Source of the DNA: Fibrobacter sp. UWP2
GTDB taxonomy: Bacteria > Fibrobacterota > Fibrobacteria > Fibrobacterales > Fibrobacteraceae
Assembly: GCF_900141705.1 (NCBI RefSeq)
Contig: NZ_FQYM01000019.1
Coordinates: 1-64,000, forward strand
Direction: 5' to 3'
DNA: 64,000 nt
A program made the position numbers and the translations under genes. Below the pieces are notes generated by a model. That model did no database searches. It was not told the origin of the DNA and saw only the letters and a program-made list of their open reading frames with translations. Numbering within the stretch: the stretch's first letter is position 1; every line of letters begins with the position of its first letter. Shown here piece by piece: positions 27,767 through 35,850 of this stretch.

Positions 27767-29335
27767 GAACATTATAAAGCCGCCAATCGAGACCGCCATT
27801 TCGCTGTGGTCAGAGAAGCTGCCGAACGGGTTCTTGAGGAACTGCTTGGTGAACACCATTTCGAGGGCGGCGCACTCGTACTGGAAGCGCGCGCCAAGGT
27901 TCACGTCCGTTTTGCCCGAAGTGATGTCGATGCTCTGGATTGTGGTTTCGTGCAGTTTGAAATCTTCGAAACTAAAGAGTCTCCATGTGTGGTTGGCACT
28001 GGCAAATGCCATAATGTGGCTGCCCAGGGCGACTTCGCCCAAGATATTTGGGGCGGTGTAGAGGCCGTACAGGTTTTGCTTGCCTCGATAATGCTTTAGG
28101 GGGTCAAACACCACAAACGGCAAGGCTGTATTGAGGCCTAAGAAAATGCGGGCTTTTTCGGATTTGAGAATGTTCGAACCCACGTTGAATTCGGGAACGA
28201 GTTCAAAGTGGGCAGTGGTGTCGGCTGTAACGCGGTTGTGGGTGACAATGTACTTTTGCCCATCAATTACTTCGAATGACTTAGTAGTGGTTTCGAGTTC
28301 AGCGTTATGTCGCATGGCCGATATATTGAGTGCCCATGCAAATTTCGGGTTGTTTGTTTTGGACAAGGTAAATGTTCCTCCCAGGTCCCAAATACGGGCT
28401 TCGCTAATGGTATCGGGGGAGGAATAGTAGGCGATGTCTTTTGGCCTGACAAAGTTGAGGTTGAACCCTACATCAATGTAGCTCGCCTTGAACGAAATGG
28501 CGCCGCCAACGAGAGTCCCCCCTTCGGTGGACTTGGCGGTTTGTTCGTAGTCGGCGTACTCGGCATAGTTCCAGTTTTTGCCGACGGCGGCGTTCAAGTA
28601 GAAGCCGATGCTGTTAAATGCCATGCCGGCGGTAAGCAGGCCTAGGTCCTGGGAGTTGTCTAGGGCAATAAAGTAGGTGCTGTTCTCCCCGAATGCAACG
28701 GCTCCCGAGTTTTCGACAGGTTCAAAGTAACCGAATTTGAGTCCATGCATTTTGTGCGGGAGGGCGATGTTGTCGCTCACGGTGTTTGGAGCGGCTTGGT
28801 TTCCTACAATGTTGTAGGCAGACCCGTGAAGCATGTCGAGCGGGTGCGGTTCCTTTACGGGATCCACCGGGAAAGTACTCGTGTCGACAGGAATAACGAC
28901 CGGCTCGGGTGTAGGAGCGGTTGCCAAAACGGGCGCAGGCTCTGGAGCTGGCTCGGGGATAAAAGCTGGTGCAGGTTGCTGTTGTGCAGGCTGAGGTTCA
29001 GGTTGTGGTGCCGCCGTTTGTTCCGGGACGGGTTCCATGGGCACGAACTCGGGTGCCGGTGCTGCTTGTTCTGCAGGTGCATATTTTTCGGTAGCGGGTT
29101 CGTAACCTTCTGCGGGTACGGCCGCCGGGTCGGCGTATTCAGGCGCGGGGGCTTCCTGCTGGTATGCTTGCGGTTCTACGGCGTTGGTCGGTTCGGCATA
29201 TGCCGGTTGCGCCTGCTCCACGGCAGGGGCCGGTTCTGCAACGGGTGCGGGTGCCGGCACCGGGATGGCTTGCTGTGCGCTTACGCTTGCAGCGGAAGCG
29301 AGCGCGATAACGAATAAATTTTTTTTCAAGTTCAT
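27764..29335 (-). CDS. Outer-membrane beta-barrel protein with Pro/Ala/Glu-rich N-terminal region
   Basis: Predicted exported protein of 523 residues; family not recognised. An N-terminal signal (MNLKKNLFVIALASAASVSA) is followed by about 140 residues rich in Pro, Ala, Glu and Gln (for example PVPAPAPVAEPAPAVEQ), resembling periplasmic spacers that span or bind peptidoglycan. Residues from about 190 to the end are strand-rich with alternating hydrophobics and end in a C-terminal Phe (GGFIMF), typical of an outer-membrane barrel. No strong ribosome-binding site precedes ATG 29335; TATGTTTA lies 7 nt upstream. Confidence 0.7.
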   Translation of the reverse strand: MNLKKNLFVIALASAASVSAQQAIPVPAPAPVAEPAPAVEQAQPAYAEPTNAVEPQAYQQEAPAPEYADPAAVPAEGYEPATEKYAPAEQAAPAPEFVPMEPVPEQTAAPQPEPQPAQQQPAPAFIPEPAPEPAPVLATAPTPEPVVIPVDTSTFPVDPVKEPHPLDMLHGSAYNIVGNQAAPNTVSDNIALPHKMHGLKFGYFEPVENSGAVAFGENSTYFIALDNSQDLGLLTAGMAFNSIGFYLNAAVGKNWNYAEYADYEQTAKSTEGGTLVGGAISFKASYIDVGFNLNFVRPKDIAYYSSPDTISEARIWDLGGTFTLSKTNNPKFAWALNISAMRHNAELETTTKSFEVIDGQKYIVTHNRVTADTTAHFELVPEFNVGSNILKSEKARIFLGLNTALPFVVFDPLKHYRGKQNLYGLYTAPNILGEVALGSHIMAFASANHTWRLFSFEDFKLHETTIQSIDITSGKTDVNLGARFQYECAALEMVFTKQFLKNPFGSFSDHSEMAVSIGGFIMF

Positions 29336-29342
29336 AGTAATT

Positions 29343-29350
29343 TAAACATA
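29343..29350 (-). promoter_or_regulatory. TAnnTTTA promoter-like element before the Pro/Ala/Glu-rich protein gene
   Basis: On the minus strand TATGTTTA ends 7 nt before the ATG at 29335, consistent with a very short or absent leader. No matching upstream TTG element was found at the usual distance. Confidence 0.3.
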
Positions 29351-29483
29351 GATAAAAAAAGGGCGTAAGGAACGATTTTTGTTAAAATTCCTTTACTTTT
29401 TTTGTCTGAGAACGGGATTTAACGGCTGGAATATACATAATGAAATATTTGCTATTTTAAAGCTGTAAAAAAACGAGGTTTTT

Positions 29484-31046
29484 ATGCTTATCGCCATGCA
29501 AGACGTAATGAAGCTGTCTGGGGTTTCTTTTGGTACCAGCGGAGCCCGTGGGCTTGTAACCGCCATGACTGACCGCGTGTGCTATGTTTACGCCCGTTCG
29601 TTTATCAAGTATTGCGAGGCGAGCTACAAATGCGAACAAACGATTGCGATTGCAGGTGACCTTCGCCCCAGTACAGGACGCATTTTGCAGGCGCTGGTGC
29701 AGGCGGCAAACGACGCCGGCTGGAAGACCATTTACTGCGGGCGCATCCCGAGCCCTGCCATCGCCCTCTACGGTCTCGACAAGCACTTGCCCACGATCAT
29801 GGTCACGGGGAGCCACATTCCTGCCGACCGCAATGGCATCAAGTTCAACCACCCGGATGGCGAAATCTCCAAGAAGGATGAACAGGGGATCGTTTCGCAG
29901 CAGGTGGAAGTCGACGAATCGTTGTTCGATGCCGCCGGCATGCTCAAGAACGCCCCCGCCCTCCCTGCCGTGGAAGCCGAGGCCGAGGAAACGTACTGCA
30001 AGCGCTACCCCGACTTTTTTGGGAGCGACGCCCTGCACGGGCTTACCATCGGCGTGTACCAGCATTCCGCCGTGGGCCGCGATATTGTGGTCCGCGTGCT
30101 TGAGAGCCTTGGCGCCACGGTAAAACCCTTTGGTCGCAGCGAGACTTTTGTGCCGGTCGACACCGAGGCCATCCGCAAGGAAGACGAGGAACTGGCTCGC
30201 GAATTCTCCCACAAGGATTACGTGGACGCCATTTTTAGTACCGACGGCGACAGCGACCGCCCGCTTTTGGCCGACGATGCCGGCATGTGGCTCCGTGGCG
30301 ACGTGCTCGGGATTTTGGCCGCACAGGCGCTGGGCATCAAGCGCATCGCGACTCCCGTGAGTTGCAACACCTCCCTCGAAAAATCGGGCAGCTTCGAAAA
30401 GATTTGCCGCACCCGCATTGGCAGCCCCTACGTGATTGCTGGCATGGAGAGCCTTGTGGTGACAAACACGGCTGACCTCCCTTCGGGTGAGTTCCCGGCG
30501 GTCGCGGGCTACGAGGCGAACGGCGGCTTTTTGCTGCAAACGAACCTCACGCGCCCCTTTGCCGATGGCTCGTGCCGCACGCTCAGGGCTCTCCCCACGC
30601 GCGATGCATTGCTCCCCATGATTGCCGTGATGGTGCGGGTGCATGACGAACGCATGTGCGTCGTGGACTTGCTGCGCAAGCTTCCCAAGCGCTTTACCGT
30701 GAGTGACCGCCTCAAGGAATTTCCGACCGAACTTTCGAAGGCGAAACTCGCCGAGATTCGCGAGCAAAAGCTGGGCGAAAAACTTTTTGGCGCCCTGACC
30801 GCCAAGCCCTCCAAGTTTGTCAAGCGCGGCGAGGACCCCGCAAACAACAAGCCCTTCGAAGGCAAGATCGTCTCGCTCAACGAGGTCGACGGCTACCGCA
30901 TGGAATTTGACTCGGGCGATATCGTCCACCTGCGCCCCAGCGGCAATGCCCCCGAGTTTCGTTGCTACGTGGAGACCGAGTCCAAGGACCGTAGCGCCGA
31001 ACTTTTGGCCGAATGCCTCAAGATTATGGAAGGCTGGCGAAAGTAA
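29484..31046 (+). CDS. Phosphohexomutase (phosphomannomutase/phosphoglucomutase family)
   Basis: Predicted to interconvert hexose 1- and 6-phosphates for polysaccharide precursors. The 520-residue product has VSFGTSGARGLV at the N-terminus, the phosphoserine loop in MVTGSHIPADRNG, the metal-binding loop STDGDSDRPLL and the sugar-specificity loop GYEANGG. GYEANGG differs from the GEESGG-type loop of well-known PMM/PGM enzymes, so the exact substrate is open. ATG 29484 follows an ACGAGG ribosome-binding site; other in-frame ATGs follow within nine codons. It may supply precursors for the polysaccharide genes at 13-18 kb. Confidence 0.88.
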   Translation: MLIAMQDVMKLSGVSFGTSGARGLVTAMTDRVCYVYARSFIKYCEASYKCEQTIAIAGDLRPSTGRILQALVQAANDAGWKTIYCGRIPSPAIALYGLDKHLPTIMVTGSHIPADRNGIKFNHPDGEISKKDEQGIVSQQVEVDESLFDAAGMLKNAPALPAVEAEAEETYCKRYPDFFGSDALHGLTIGVYQHSAVGRDIVVRVLESLGATVKPFGRSETFVPVDTEAIRKEDEELAREFSHKDYVDAIFSTDGDSDRPLLADDAGMWLRGDVLGILAAQALGIKRIATPVSCNTSLEKSGSFEKICRTRIGSPYVIAGMESLVVTNTADLPSGEFPAVAGYEANGGFLLQTNLTRPFADGSCRTLRALPTRDALLPMIAVMVRVHDERMCVVDLLRKLPKRFTVSDRLKEFPTELSKAKLAEIREQKLGEKLFGALTAKPSKFVKRGEDPANNKPFEGKIVSLNEVDGYRMEFDSGDIVHLRPSGNAPEFRCYVETESKDRSAELLAECLKIMEGWRK

Positions 31047-31072
31047 TCGCGTATTTTTTGTATTTTGATGGT

Positions 31073-31993
31073 ATGCTGAAGAAACTTCTTGTATCCGCCC
31101 TTGCCGTAGGTTCGCTCGCTTTTGCCGGCGAGTATTGGCATGTGGCTCCGGGCGGCACCACCATGAAGTTCCTCTCGATGCACGTGGCGCCGCGTACCGC
31201 CGCCATGTCGGGGGCGGGTATCGCCGATGCGGCCCGAGTCTCTGAGGTCAACAGGAACCCGCTCGCCATGGGCGTCGCCGATACGCCCGAGTTCGGGTTG
31301 AACCAGATTGTTTTTGATGGTGTCGGTACAGACAAGTTCACCTCGGTCTATTTTGGCCATCCCGTGGGCGAAAGCTTTGTGGCGTCGGGCGCCGTGGAAT
31401 TTTTGGGCTACGACGAAATTGAGGGCCGCGACGAGAACGGCCTCAAGACCGACGACTACAGCGCCTACGCCTGGGCGGTGCAGGCGGGTTTCGGCAGCCG
31501 CTGGGACGTTTTGAACTGGGCGCTAACGGCGCGTTTTGCCACACAGACCATTGACGACCAGACCGCCTTCGCCTTTTTGGCCGACGTGGGCGGCTCTTAC
31601 CGCGTGAACAAGTACTTTGCCTTTGCCACAACGCTCACCAACGTGGGTTACGTGACGGAATACGAGGATGTCAAGGAGGCCGCTCCCATGGCGGTGCAAG
31701 CGGGCGTTTCCGGGTTCATCCCGTTCATTGACCGCTGGGCTTTGCACCTCTCTGCCGACGCCTACCGCCGCGCCGATACCGATGCGCAGTGGCTCTTTGG
31801 CGGCGAACTCGCCTATGCCGAGGCGCTGATGCTCCGCGCCGGTTACGCCGTGCGCACCGAGAATGGTACCGAGAACGGCATCAGCTGCGGTTTGGGAGTC
31901 GTGTTCGGGATGATTGTGTTCGACTACGCGTACGAACCGCGCCCCGCCTTTGAAGGGGGCAACCATTACTTCTCCCTGGGAATGAAGTTCTAG
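31073..31993 (+). CDS. PorV/PorQ-like outer-membrane beta-barrel protein (UPF0164-like)
   Basis: A 306-residue predicted outer-membrane protein. It starts with a signal peptide (MLKKLLVSALAVGSLAFA) followed by the family pattern around KFLSMHVAPRTAAMSGAGIA and VNRNPLAMG, typical of PorV/PorQ/UPF0164 proteins. The end is FSLGMKF, with the terminal Phe usual in barrels. ATG 31073 is chosen over upstream in-frame starts inside the mutase gene. PorV acts as a shuttle for type IX secretion in Bacteroidota; whether this copy does so is unknown. It is convergent with the next gene, 4 nt apart. Confidence 0.75.
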   Translation: MLKKLLVSALAVGSLAFAGEYWHVAPGGTTMKFLSMHVAPRTAAMSGAGIADAARVSEVNRNPLAMGVADTPEFGLNQIVFDGVGTDKFTSVYFGHPVGESFVASGAVEFLGYDEIEGRDENGLKTDDYSAYAWAVQAGFGSRWDVLNWALTARFATQTIDDQTAFAFLADVGGSYRVNKYFAFATTLTNVGYVTEYEDVKEAAPMAVQAGVSGFIPFIDRWALHLSADAYRRADTDAQWLFGGELAYAEALMLRAGYAVRTENGTENGISCGLGVVFGMIVFDYAYEPRPAFEGGNHYFSLGMKF

Positions 31994-31997
31994 GGAT

Positions 31998-32972
31998 TCA
32001 CTGCGCCATAGCTTTGTATGGTACCCCAAATTCATTCTTCTTTATCAAATTGTACAGGTTGCTGCGGCTGATGCCCAGGGCGCGTGCGGTTTGCATCTTG
32101 TTGCCGCGGAACTTTTCGAGGGTGCGTTCAATGATTTTCCAGTCGGGAGGGGGCGTGCGGAATGTCGCCCCGCGGTACACAGGGTTATGGTTGTCTTCGC
32201 CACAGAGCGGAACAGCGAATTCTTCACCCAGGATTTCGCATAGGGTAATGCCGTGGGGTTTCAAGAGGGTGTAGCGCTGTAAGACGTTTTTGAGCTGGCG
32301 GATGTTCCCAGGCCAGCTGTAAAGGCGTAGCCGTGCGAGTTCCGTCGCCGAGAGGGCTTCGCGCGGTTCACTGCCTTCACGCGGTTCGCAACCTTCGTTT
32401 GCAGGTGTGGCATCGACTGACTCGCGCGCCTCCCGCCACAGCTTCTGTGCCAGCTCCTCGAAGTCGCCGCGCTCGCGCAGGGCGGGAAGCTGCACGGGGA
32501 AGGCGTTCAATCTAAAGTACAGGTCTTCGCGGAACCGCCCCGCCACAACTTCTTCCTTGAGGTTCTTGTTGGTGGCGCATACTAGGCGGAAGTCCACCGG
32601 GATGCTCCTCGTCGCGCCCACGGGCATTACCGCCCGCTCCTGCAGTATGCGCAGGAGCCGGCTTTGGCTCTCGTAGGGCAGTTCCCCGATCTCGTCCAAA
32701 AAAAGGGTGCCGCCCTCCGCCGCCCGCACGACCCCGATTTGGTCCGCGGTGGCGCCGGTGTAGGCGCCGCGCTTGGCGCCCTCGAGTGTGCTTTCGATGA
32801 GGTTCTTGGCAATGGCCCCGCAGTTCACGGCTATAAAGGGCCCGCCGGGGCGCGGACCCGCTCTGTGGAGGAACCGCGCCGCCACCTCCTTGCCCGTGCC
32901 CGATTCACCTTGGATCAGCACCGTTATGGAGGATTTTGCCGCTATTTGGAGTAGATCATTTGCTGTTTTCAT
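31998..32972 (-). CDS. Sigma-54-dependent transcriptional activator without sensory domain (PspF-like architecture)
   Basis: A 324-residue AAA+ enhancer-binding protein. Walker A is GESGTGKEVAARF at about residue 21, the sigma-54 loop reads GAYTGA instead of GAFTGA, Walker B is GGTLFLDEIGEL, and a Fis-type helix-turn-helix with ARALGISRSNLYNLIKK closes the protein. No receiver, PAS or GAF domain precedes the AAA+ core, as in PspF, so control must come from a partner protein or from expression. Ribosome-binding site AGAGG precedes the ATG. The RpoN gene is not in the window. Confidence 0.92.
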   Translation of the reverse strand: MKTANDLLQIAAKSSITVLIQGESGTGKEVAARFLHRAGPRPGGPFIAVNCGAIAKNLIESTLEGAKRGAYTGATADQIGVVRAAEGGTLFLDEIGELPYESQSRLLRILQERAVMPVGATRSIPVDFRLVCATNKNLKEEVVAGRFREDLYFRLNAFPVQLPALRERGDFEELAQKLWREARESVDATPANEGCEPREGSEPREALSATELARLRLYSWPGNIRQLKNVLQRYTLLKPHGITLCEILGEEFAVPLCGEDNHNPVYRGATFRTPPPDWKIIERTLEKFRGNKMQTARALGISRSNLYNLIKKNEFGVPYKAMAQ

Positions 32973-33023
32973 GCTGCCTCTACCCTATAAACGGATTTTT
33001 GCCCTTTTTTGTTCCCCCTTTTA

Positions 33024-33055
33024 TTGCTATTTTTACGCCCGCGCCAATAATTTTA
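33024..33055 (+). promoter_or_regulatory. Promoter-like motif upstream of the lysC leader (TTG-N21-TAATTTTA)
   Basis: TTG at 33024 and TAATTTTA at 33048 with 21-nt spacing match the FCB-type consensus. A start near 33060 would place the first leader hairpin at the RNA 5' end. Confidence 0.5.
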
Positions 33056-33059
33056 CATT

Positions 33060-33178
33060 GGAGCACCACAAAGTGGCTGGCTAGGTGGGTAGCCTTGGGC
33101 AGCGCCCCGAACGGGGTGCGGACTATGAGTCAAGTAGTCCTGCTCGAAGGTGAGAGGCCGGCGGCCCAAAAGGAAAAA
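33060..33178 (+). ncRNA. Highly structured 5' leader upstream of lysC (candidate cis-regulatory RNA)
   Basis: About 119 nt between the predicted start site and the lysC ATG hold consecutive hairpins: CCAC/GTGG (33066-33076), GGCTA/TAGCC (33079-33094), GCGCCCC-GAAC-GGGGTGC (33102-33119), GGACTA/TAGTCC (33120-33140) and GGCC/GGCC (33156-33166). An alternative long-range stem CCTTGGGC (33093-33100) with GCCCAAAAGG (33164-33173) would enclose the third and fourth hairpins and bury the ribosome-binding site, and competes with the second and fifth. It does not match the lysine or SAM riboswitch consensus by eye. Confidence 0.5.
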
Positions 33179-34501
33179 ATGAGTCAAAGAATCGTATGCA
33201 AGTTCGGTGGCAGCTCTGTCGCCGATGCCGGCCAGTTCAAGAAGATCAAGGCCATCGTTGAATCCGACAAGAATCGCAAGATTATCGTGGTTTCGGCCCC
33301 GGGCAAGAGAAATCCCAAGGAAACGAAGCTCACCGACCTCCTCTACAGCACCTATGACCTGGCCAGCAAGGGCCTCGATTTTAGCGCCCCGTGGAACCTG
33401 ATTCGCAGCCGCTACGACGAGATCTGCAAGGACCTCGGTCTCGAAAACAAGCTCAACGAGGACCTCGACAGCCTCGAGGACAAGCTCAAGAACCATCCCG
33501 AGTCCGTGAGCACCGACTTCCTCGTCTCCCGCGGTGAGTTCCTGTGCGCCCGCCTCATGGCCAAGTACCTGGGTGCCAACTTCGTCGACAGTTTCCCGCT
33601 CATCACGTTCGACGACAAGTACCGCATCGCCCCCAGGACCTACGAAGAAATCGCCAAGACTTTGGGTGACGAGAACCAGCTCTACGTGCTGCCCGGCTTT
33701 TACGGCAGCAACCTCCGTGGCGAAGTCAAGACCTTCAGCCGTGGCGGCTCCGACATCACGGGCGCAATACTCGCTAACGGCATCGATGCCGCCAAGTACG
33801 AGAACTGGACCGATGTTTCGGGCATGCTCATGGCCGACCCGCGCATTGTCGAAAACCCGCTGCCCATCGAATACGTGAGCTACCGCGAAATCCGCGAACT
33901 CGCCTACTCCGGCGCAAGCGTGCTCCACGACGAATCCATCGCCCCTTGCCGCGCGAAGAAGATTCCCATCAACATCCGCAACACGAACCGCCCCGAAGAC
34001 GCGGGCACCATTATCGGCCCCACTCCGGAAGAATCCAAGCTCCCGATTACGGGTGTTGCCGGCCGCAAGGGCTTCTCGATGATCTACATCGAAAAGTCCA
34101 TGATGAACAAGGAAGTGGGCTTTGGTCGCCGCGTGCTCGCCGTGCTCGAAAGCGAAGGCCTCTCTTACGAACTGTGCCCGAGCGCCATCGACTCCATGAG
34201 CATCGTGGTGGATAGCAAGGCTCTCGACGCCGTGCAGGATGTGGTCCTCGAAGACATCACGCAGCAGATGCGCCCCGACCGTATCAAGGTCTTCCCGGGC
34301 ATCTCGCTCATCGCGACTGTCGGTCACGGCATGACGAACAAGATCGGTGTGGCTGCGAAGCTCTTCACCGCTCTCGCCGAGAACAAGGTGAACGTTCGCA
34401 TCATCGACCAGGGTTCTTCGCAGATCAACATCATCACCGGTGTTGACGAAGCCGACACCGAGAAGGCTATCAAGGCCATCTACGGCGCTTTCGTGAAGTA
34501 A
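33179..34501 (+). CDS. lysC: Aspartate kinase, monofunctional
   Basis: Catalyses the first step of the aspartate pathway to Lys, Thr, Met and diaminopimelate. I choose ATG 33179 (MSQRIVCKFGGSSVADAGQF), preceded by AGGA, giving 440 residues. The kinase core includes KFGGSSVAD near the N-terminus and FSRGGSDITGAILA at the substrate site. The C-terminus carries two ACT-like segments, the usual site of lysine feedback (residues from about 290, including GFGRRVLAVLESEG and VGHGMTNKIGVAAKLFTALA). The frame is open further upstream through the leader, where another ATGAGTCAA occurs at 33125. Confidence 0.93.
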   Translation: MSQRIVCKFGGSSVADAGQFKKIKAIVESDKNRKIIVVSAPGKRNPKETKLTDLLYSTYDLASKGLDFSAPWNLIRSRYDEICKDLGLENKLNEDLDSLEDKLKNHPESVSTDFLVSRGEFLCARLMAKYLGANFVDSFPLITFDDKYRIAPRTYEEIAKTLGDENQLYVLPGFYGSNLRGEVKTFSRGGSDITGAILANGIDAAKYENWTDVSGMLMADPRIVENPLPIEYVSYREIRELAYSGASVLHDESIAPCRAKKIPINIRNTNRPEDAGTIIGPTPEESKLPITGVAGRKGFSMIYIEKSMMNKEVGFGRRVLAVLESEGLSYELCPSAIDSMSIVVDSKALDAVQDVVLEDITQQMRPDRIKVFPGISLIATVGHGMTNKIGVAAKLFTALAENKVNVRIIDQGSSQINIITGVDEADTEKAIKAIYGAFVK

Positions 34502-34535
34502 TGTCACTGCGAGCCCTGCAAGGGTTCGGCAATCC
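34502..34535 (+). repeat. REP-like palindromic repeat after lysC
   Basis: Sequence of the type TGTCACTGCGAG...GGCAATCC immediately after the lysC stop. Similar TGTCATTGCGAG-n-GCAATCC elements occur as dispersed intergenic repeats in many bacteria. Only one copy is in this window. Confidence 0.4.
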
Positions 34536-34547
34536 AAAGATTAAAAA

Positions 34548-34577
34548 ACGTCTCGCCTTGGGCGGGACGTTTTTTTT
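34548..34577 (+). terminator. Rho-independent terminator of lysC
   Basis: Perfect hairpin ACGTCTCGCC-TTG-GGCGGGACGT (one T-G wobble) followed by eight T residues. Confidence 0.9.
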
Positions 34578-34676
34578 GACAATGCAGGAATTTAATAAGA
34601 GGACGGCACCTTCGAAGTCCCGCTCTACAGCAAATAATCCATCCGGATATCCTGCATGTTTTCGAACAAATTAGCA

Positions 34677-34703
34677 TAAAACAAAAGGGCCTTGCGGCCC
34701 TTC
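34677..34703 (-). terminator. Rho-independent terminator of dnaN
   Basis: On the minus strand AAGGGCC-GCAA-GGCCCTT is followed by TTGTTTT, 23 nt after the dnaN stop. The 34578-34676 stretch between the two terminators holds nothing recognisable. Confidence 0.85.
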
Positions 34704-34725
34704 TGTTAAATTTGCCCAGTCGGCA

Positions 34726-35847
34726 TTAGTCGTCGGTCAAGTGCGTCGGCATCAAAAGGAAGCTGAAGCCCAGGTCTTCGCCCACCGGTTCAATGATGCA
34801 GGCGCCAATCGGGTTGTTCATCTTCATGATGGTCTCTTCGCTCTTGCACATGCCGAAGATTTCGGTGATATAGCGACCGTCAAAGCCAATGCTGAAGCTG
34901 CCTTCGCCGTTGTGCGTTACGGCGAGGGCTTCGCGGGAATCGCCGCCCACATCCGGGTCGCTCGCGCTGAGTTCCATGGTGTTGCCGTCAATCTGCAGGC
35001 GGACCTTGTGGGTACGGGCGTTCGCCATAGAGATCACGCTGCGCATCTTGTTCTCGAATTCCACGGTGTTGAGCTGCACGGTGCGCTCGAACGTTTGCGG
35101 AATCACTGCGCGGTAGTTGGGATACGGTCCTTCGAACAGCTTGGAGATCACTTGCGTGGAGCCGGTGCTAAAGAGGATGTGCGTTGCTGAGGTGCGGACC
35201 TCGATGGTGGCATCGGGCTTGGCCATATGCAAAATGTGCTGCAGCGCCTTTTTGGGGATGATGGCGCCATTGGCAAGCGTCGCCCCTTCGCGGTCGATGG
35301 TGGCGCGACCCAGACGGTGACCGTCGGTCGCAATCATCGAGATCTTGCCGTCCTTCGCCTCGAGGAACACGCCGTTCAGGCTGAGGCGGATGGAGTCGGT
35401 GGAACAGGCGAACATGGTCTTCTCGGCGAGGAACGCGAGTTCGCTGGTGGAGAAGGTGAGGGATTCGCCGTCCTGCACTTCGGGGAACGGGGGGAAGTCG
35501 CTTGCGTCAAAGCCGGTGATGGATGCCTTGCCGCGTTCACTCCACTGGATCTTGGCGAGGTAGTCCTGCACGTCGACGCTCACCGTGGTGATGCTCGGGT
35601 CCACGAGGCTCTTCACGAGTTCCAAAAGCTTGCGGGCGTTAATGACGACGGAGCCGTCGCGTTCGCCCTGCACTTCGACCTTGACCCTGATACCGAGGTC
35701 CAAGTCGGTAGCGCTCACTTCGAGGAAGTTGCCCTCGAGACGGAGCGAGAAATTGTTGAGAATCTGGATGGTGGACTTGTTGGGAACTGCATTAATGGCA
35801 GACTGCAACACGTCGAGGAATACGTTTTTTTCGATTTGGAACTTCAT
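34726..35847 (-). CDS. dnaN: DNA polymerase III beta subunit (sliding clamp)
   Basis: Ring-shaped processivity clamp of replication. The 373-residue product starts MKFQIEKNVFLDVLQSAINA and has three clamp-fold repeats, with conserved regions such as ATDGHRLGRATI and RYITEIFGMC; it ends with PTHLTDD rather than the usual PMR-x terminus. Ribosome-binding site AAAGGGG lies inside the end of the small gene just upstream, so translation may be coupled. dnaA and gyrB, frequent neighbours of dnaN at the origin, are not here. Confidence 0.95.
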   Translation of the reverse strand: MKFQIEKNVFLDVLQSAINAVPNKSTIQILNNFSLRLEGNFLEVSATDLDLGIRVKVEVQGERDGSVVINARKLLELVKSLVDPSITTVSVDVQDYLAKIQWSERGKASITGFDASDFPPFPEVQDGESLTFSTSELAFLAEKTMFACSTDSIRLSLNGVFLEAKDGKISMIATDGHRLGRATIDREGATLANGAIIPKKALQHILHMAKPDATIEVRTSATHILFSTGSTQVISKLFEGPYPNYRAVIPQTFERTVQLNTVEFENKMRSVISMANARTHKVRLQIDGNTMELSASDPDVGGDSREALAVTHNGEGSFSIGFDGRYITEIFGMCKSEETIMKMNNPIGACIIEPVGEDLGFSFLLMPTHLTDD

Positions 35848-35850
35848 AAA

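Noticed and set aside
32936-33178. N-terminal extension of aspartate kinase over the leader
   Set aside because: The extra residues have no homology to the family and the DNA folds into hairpins; ATG 33179 has a ribosome-binding site.
33060-33178. Lysine riboswitch (L box)
   Set aside because: The leader is about 119 nt, shorter than the family, and lacks the conserved five-helix core. A short stretch (GGTGCGG, AGTAG) resembles it only superficially.
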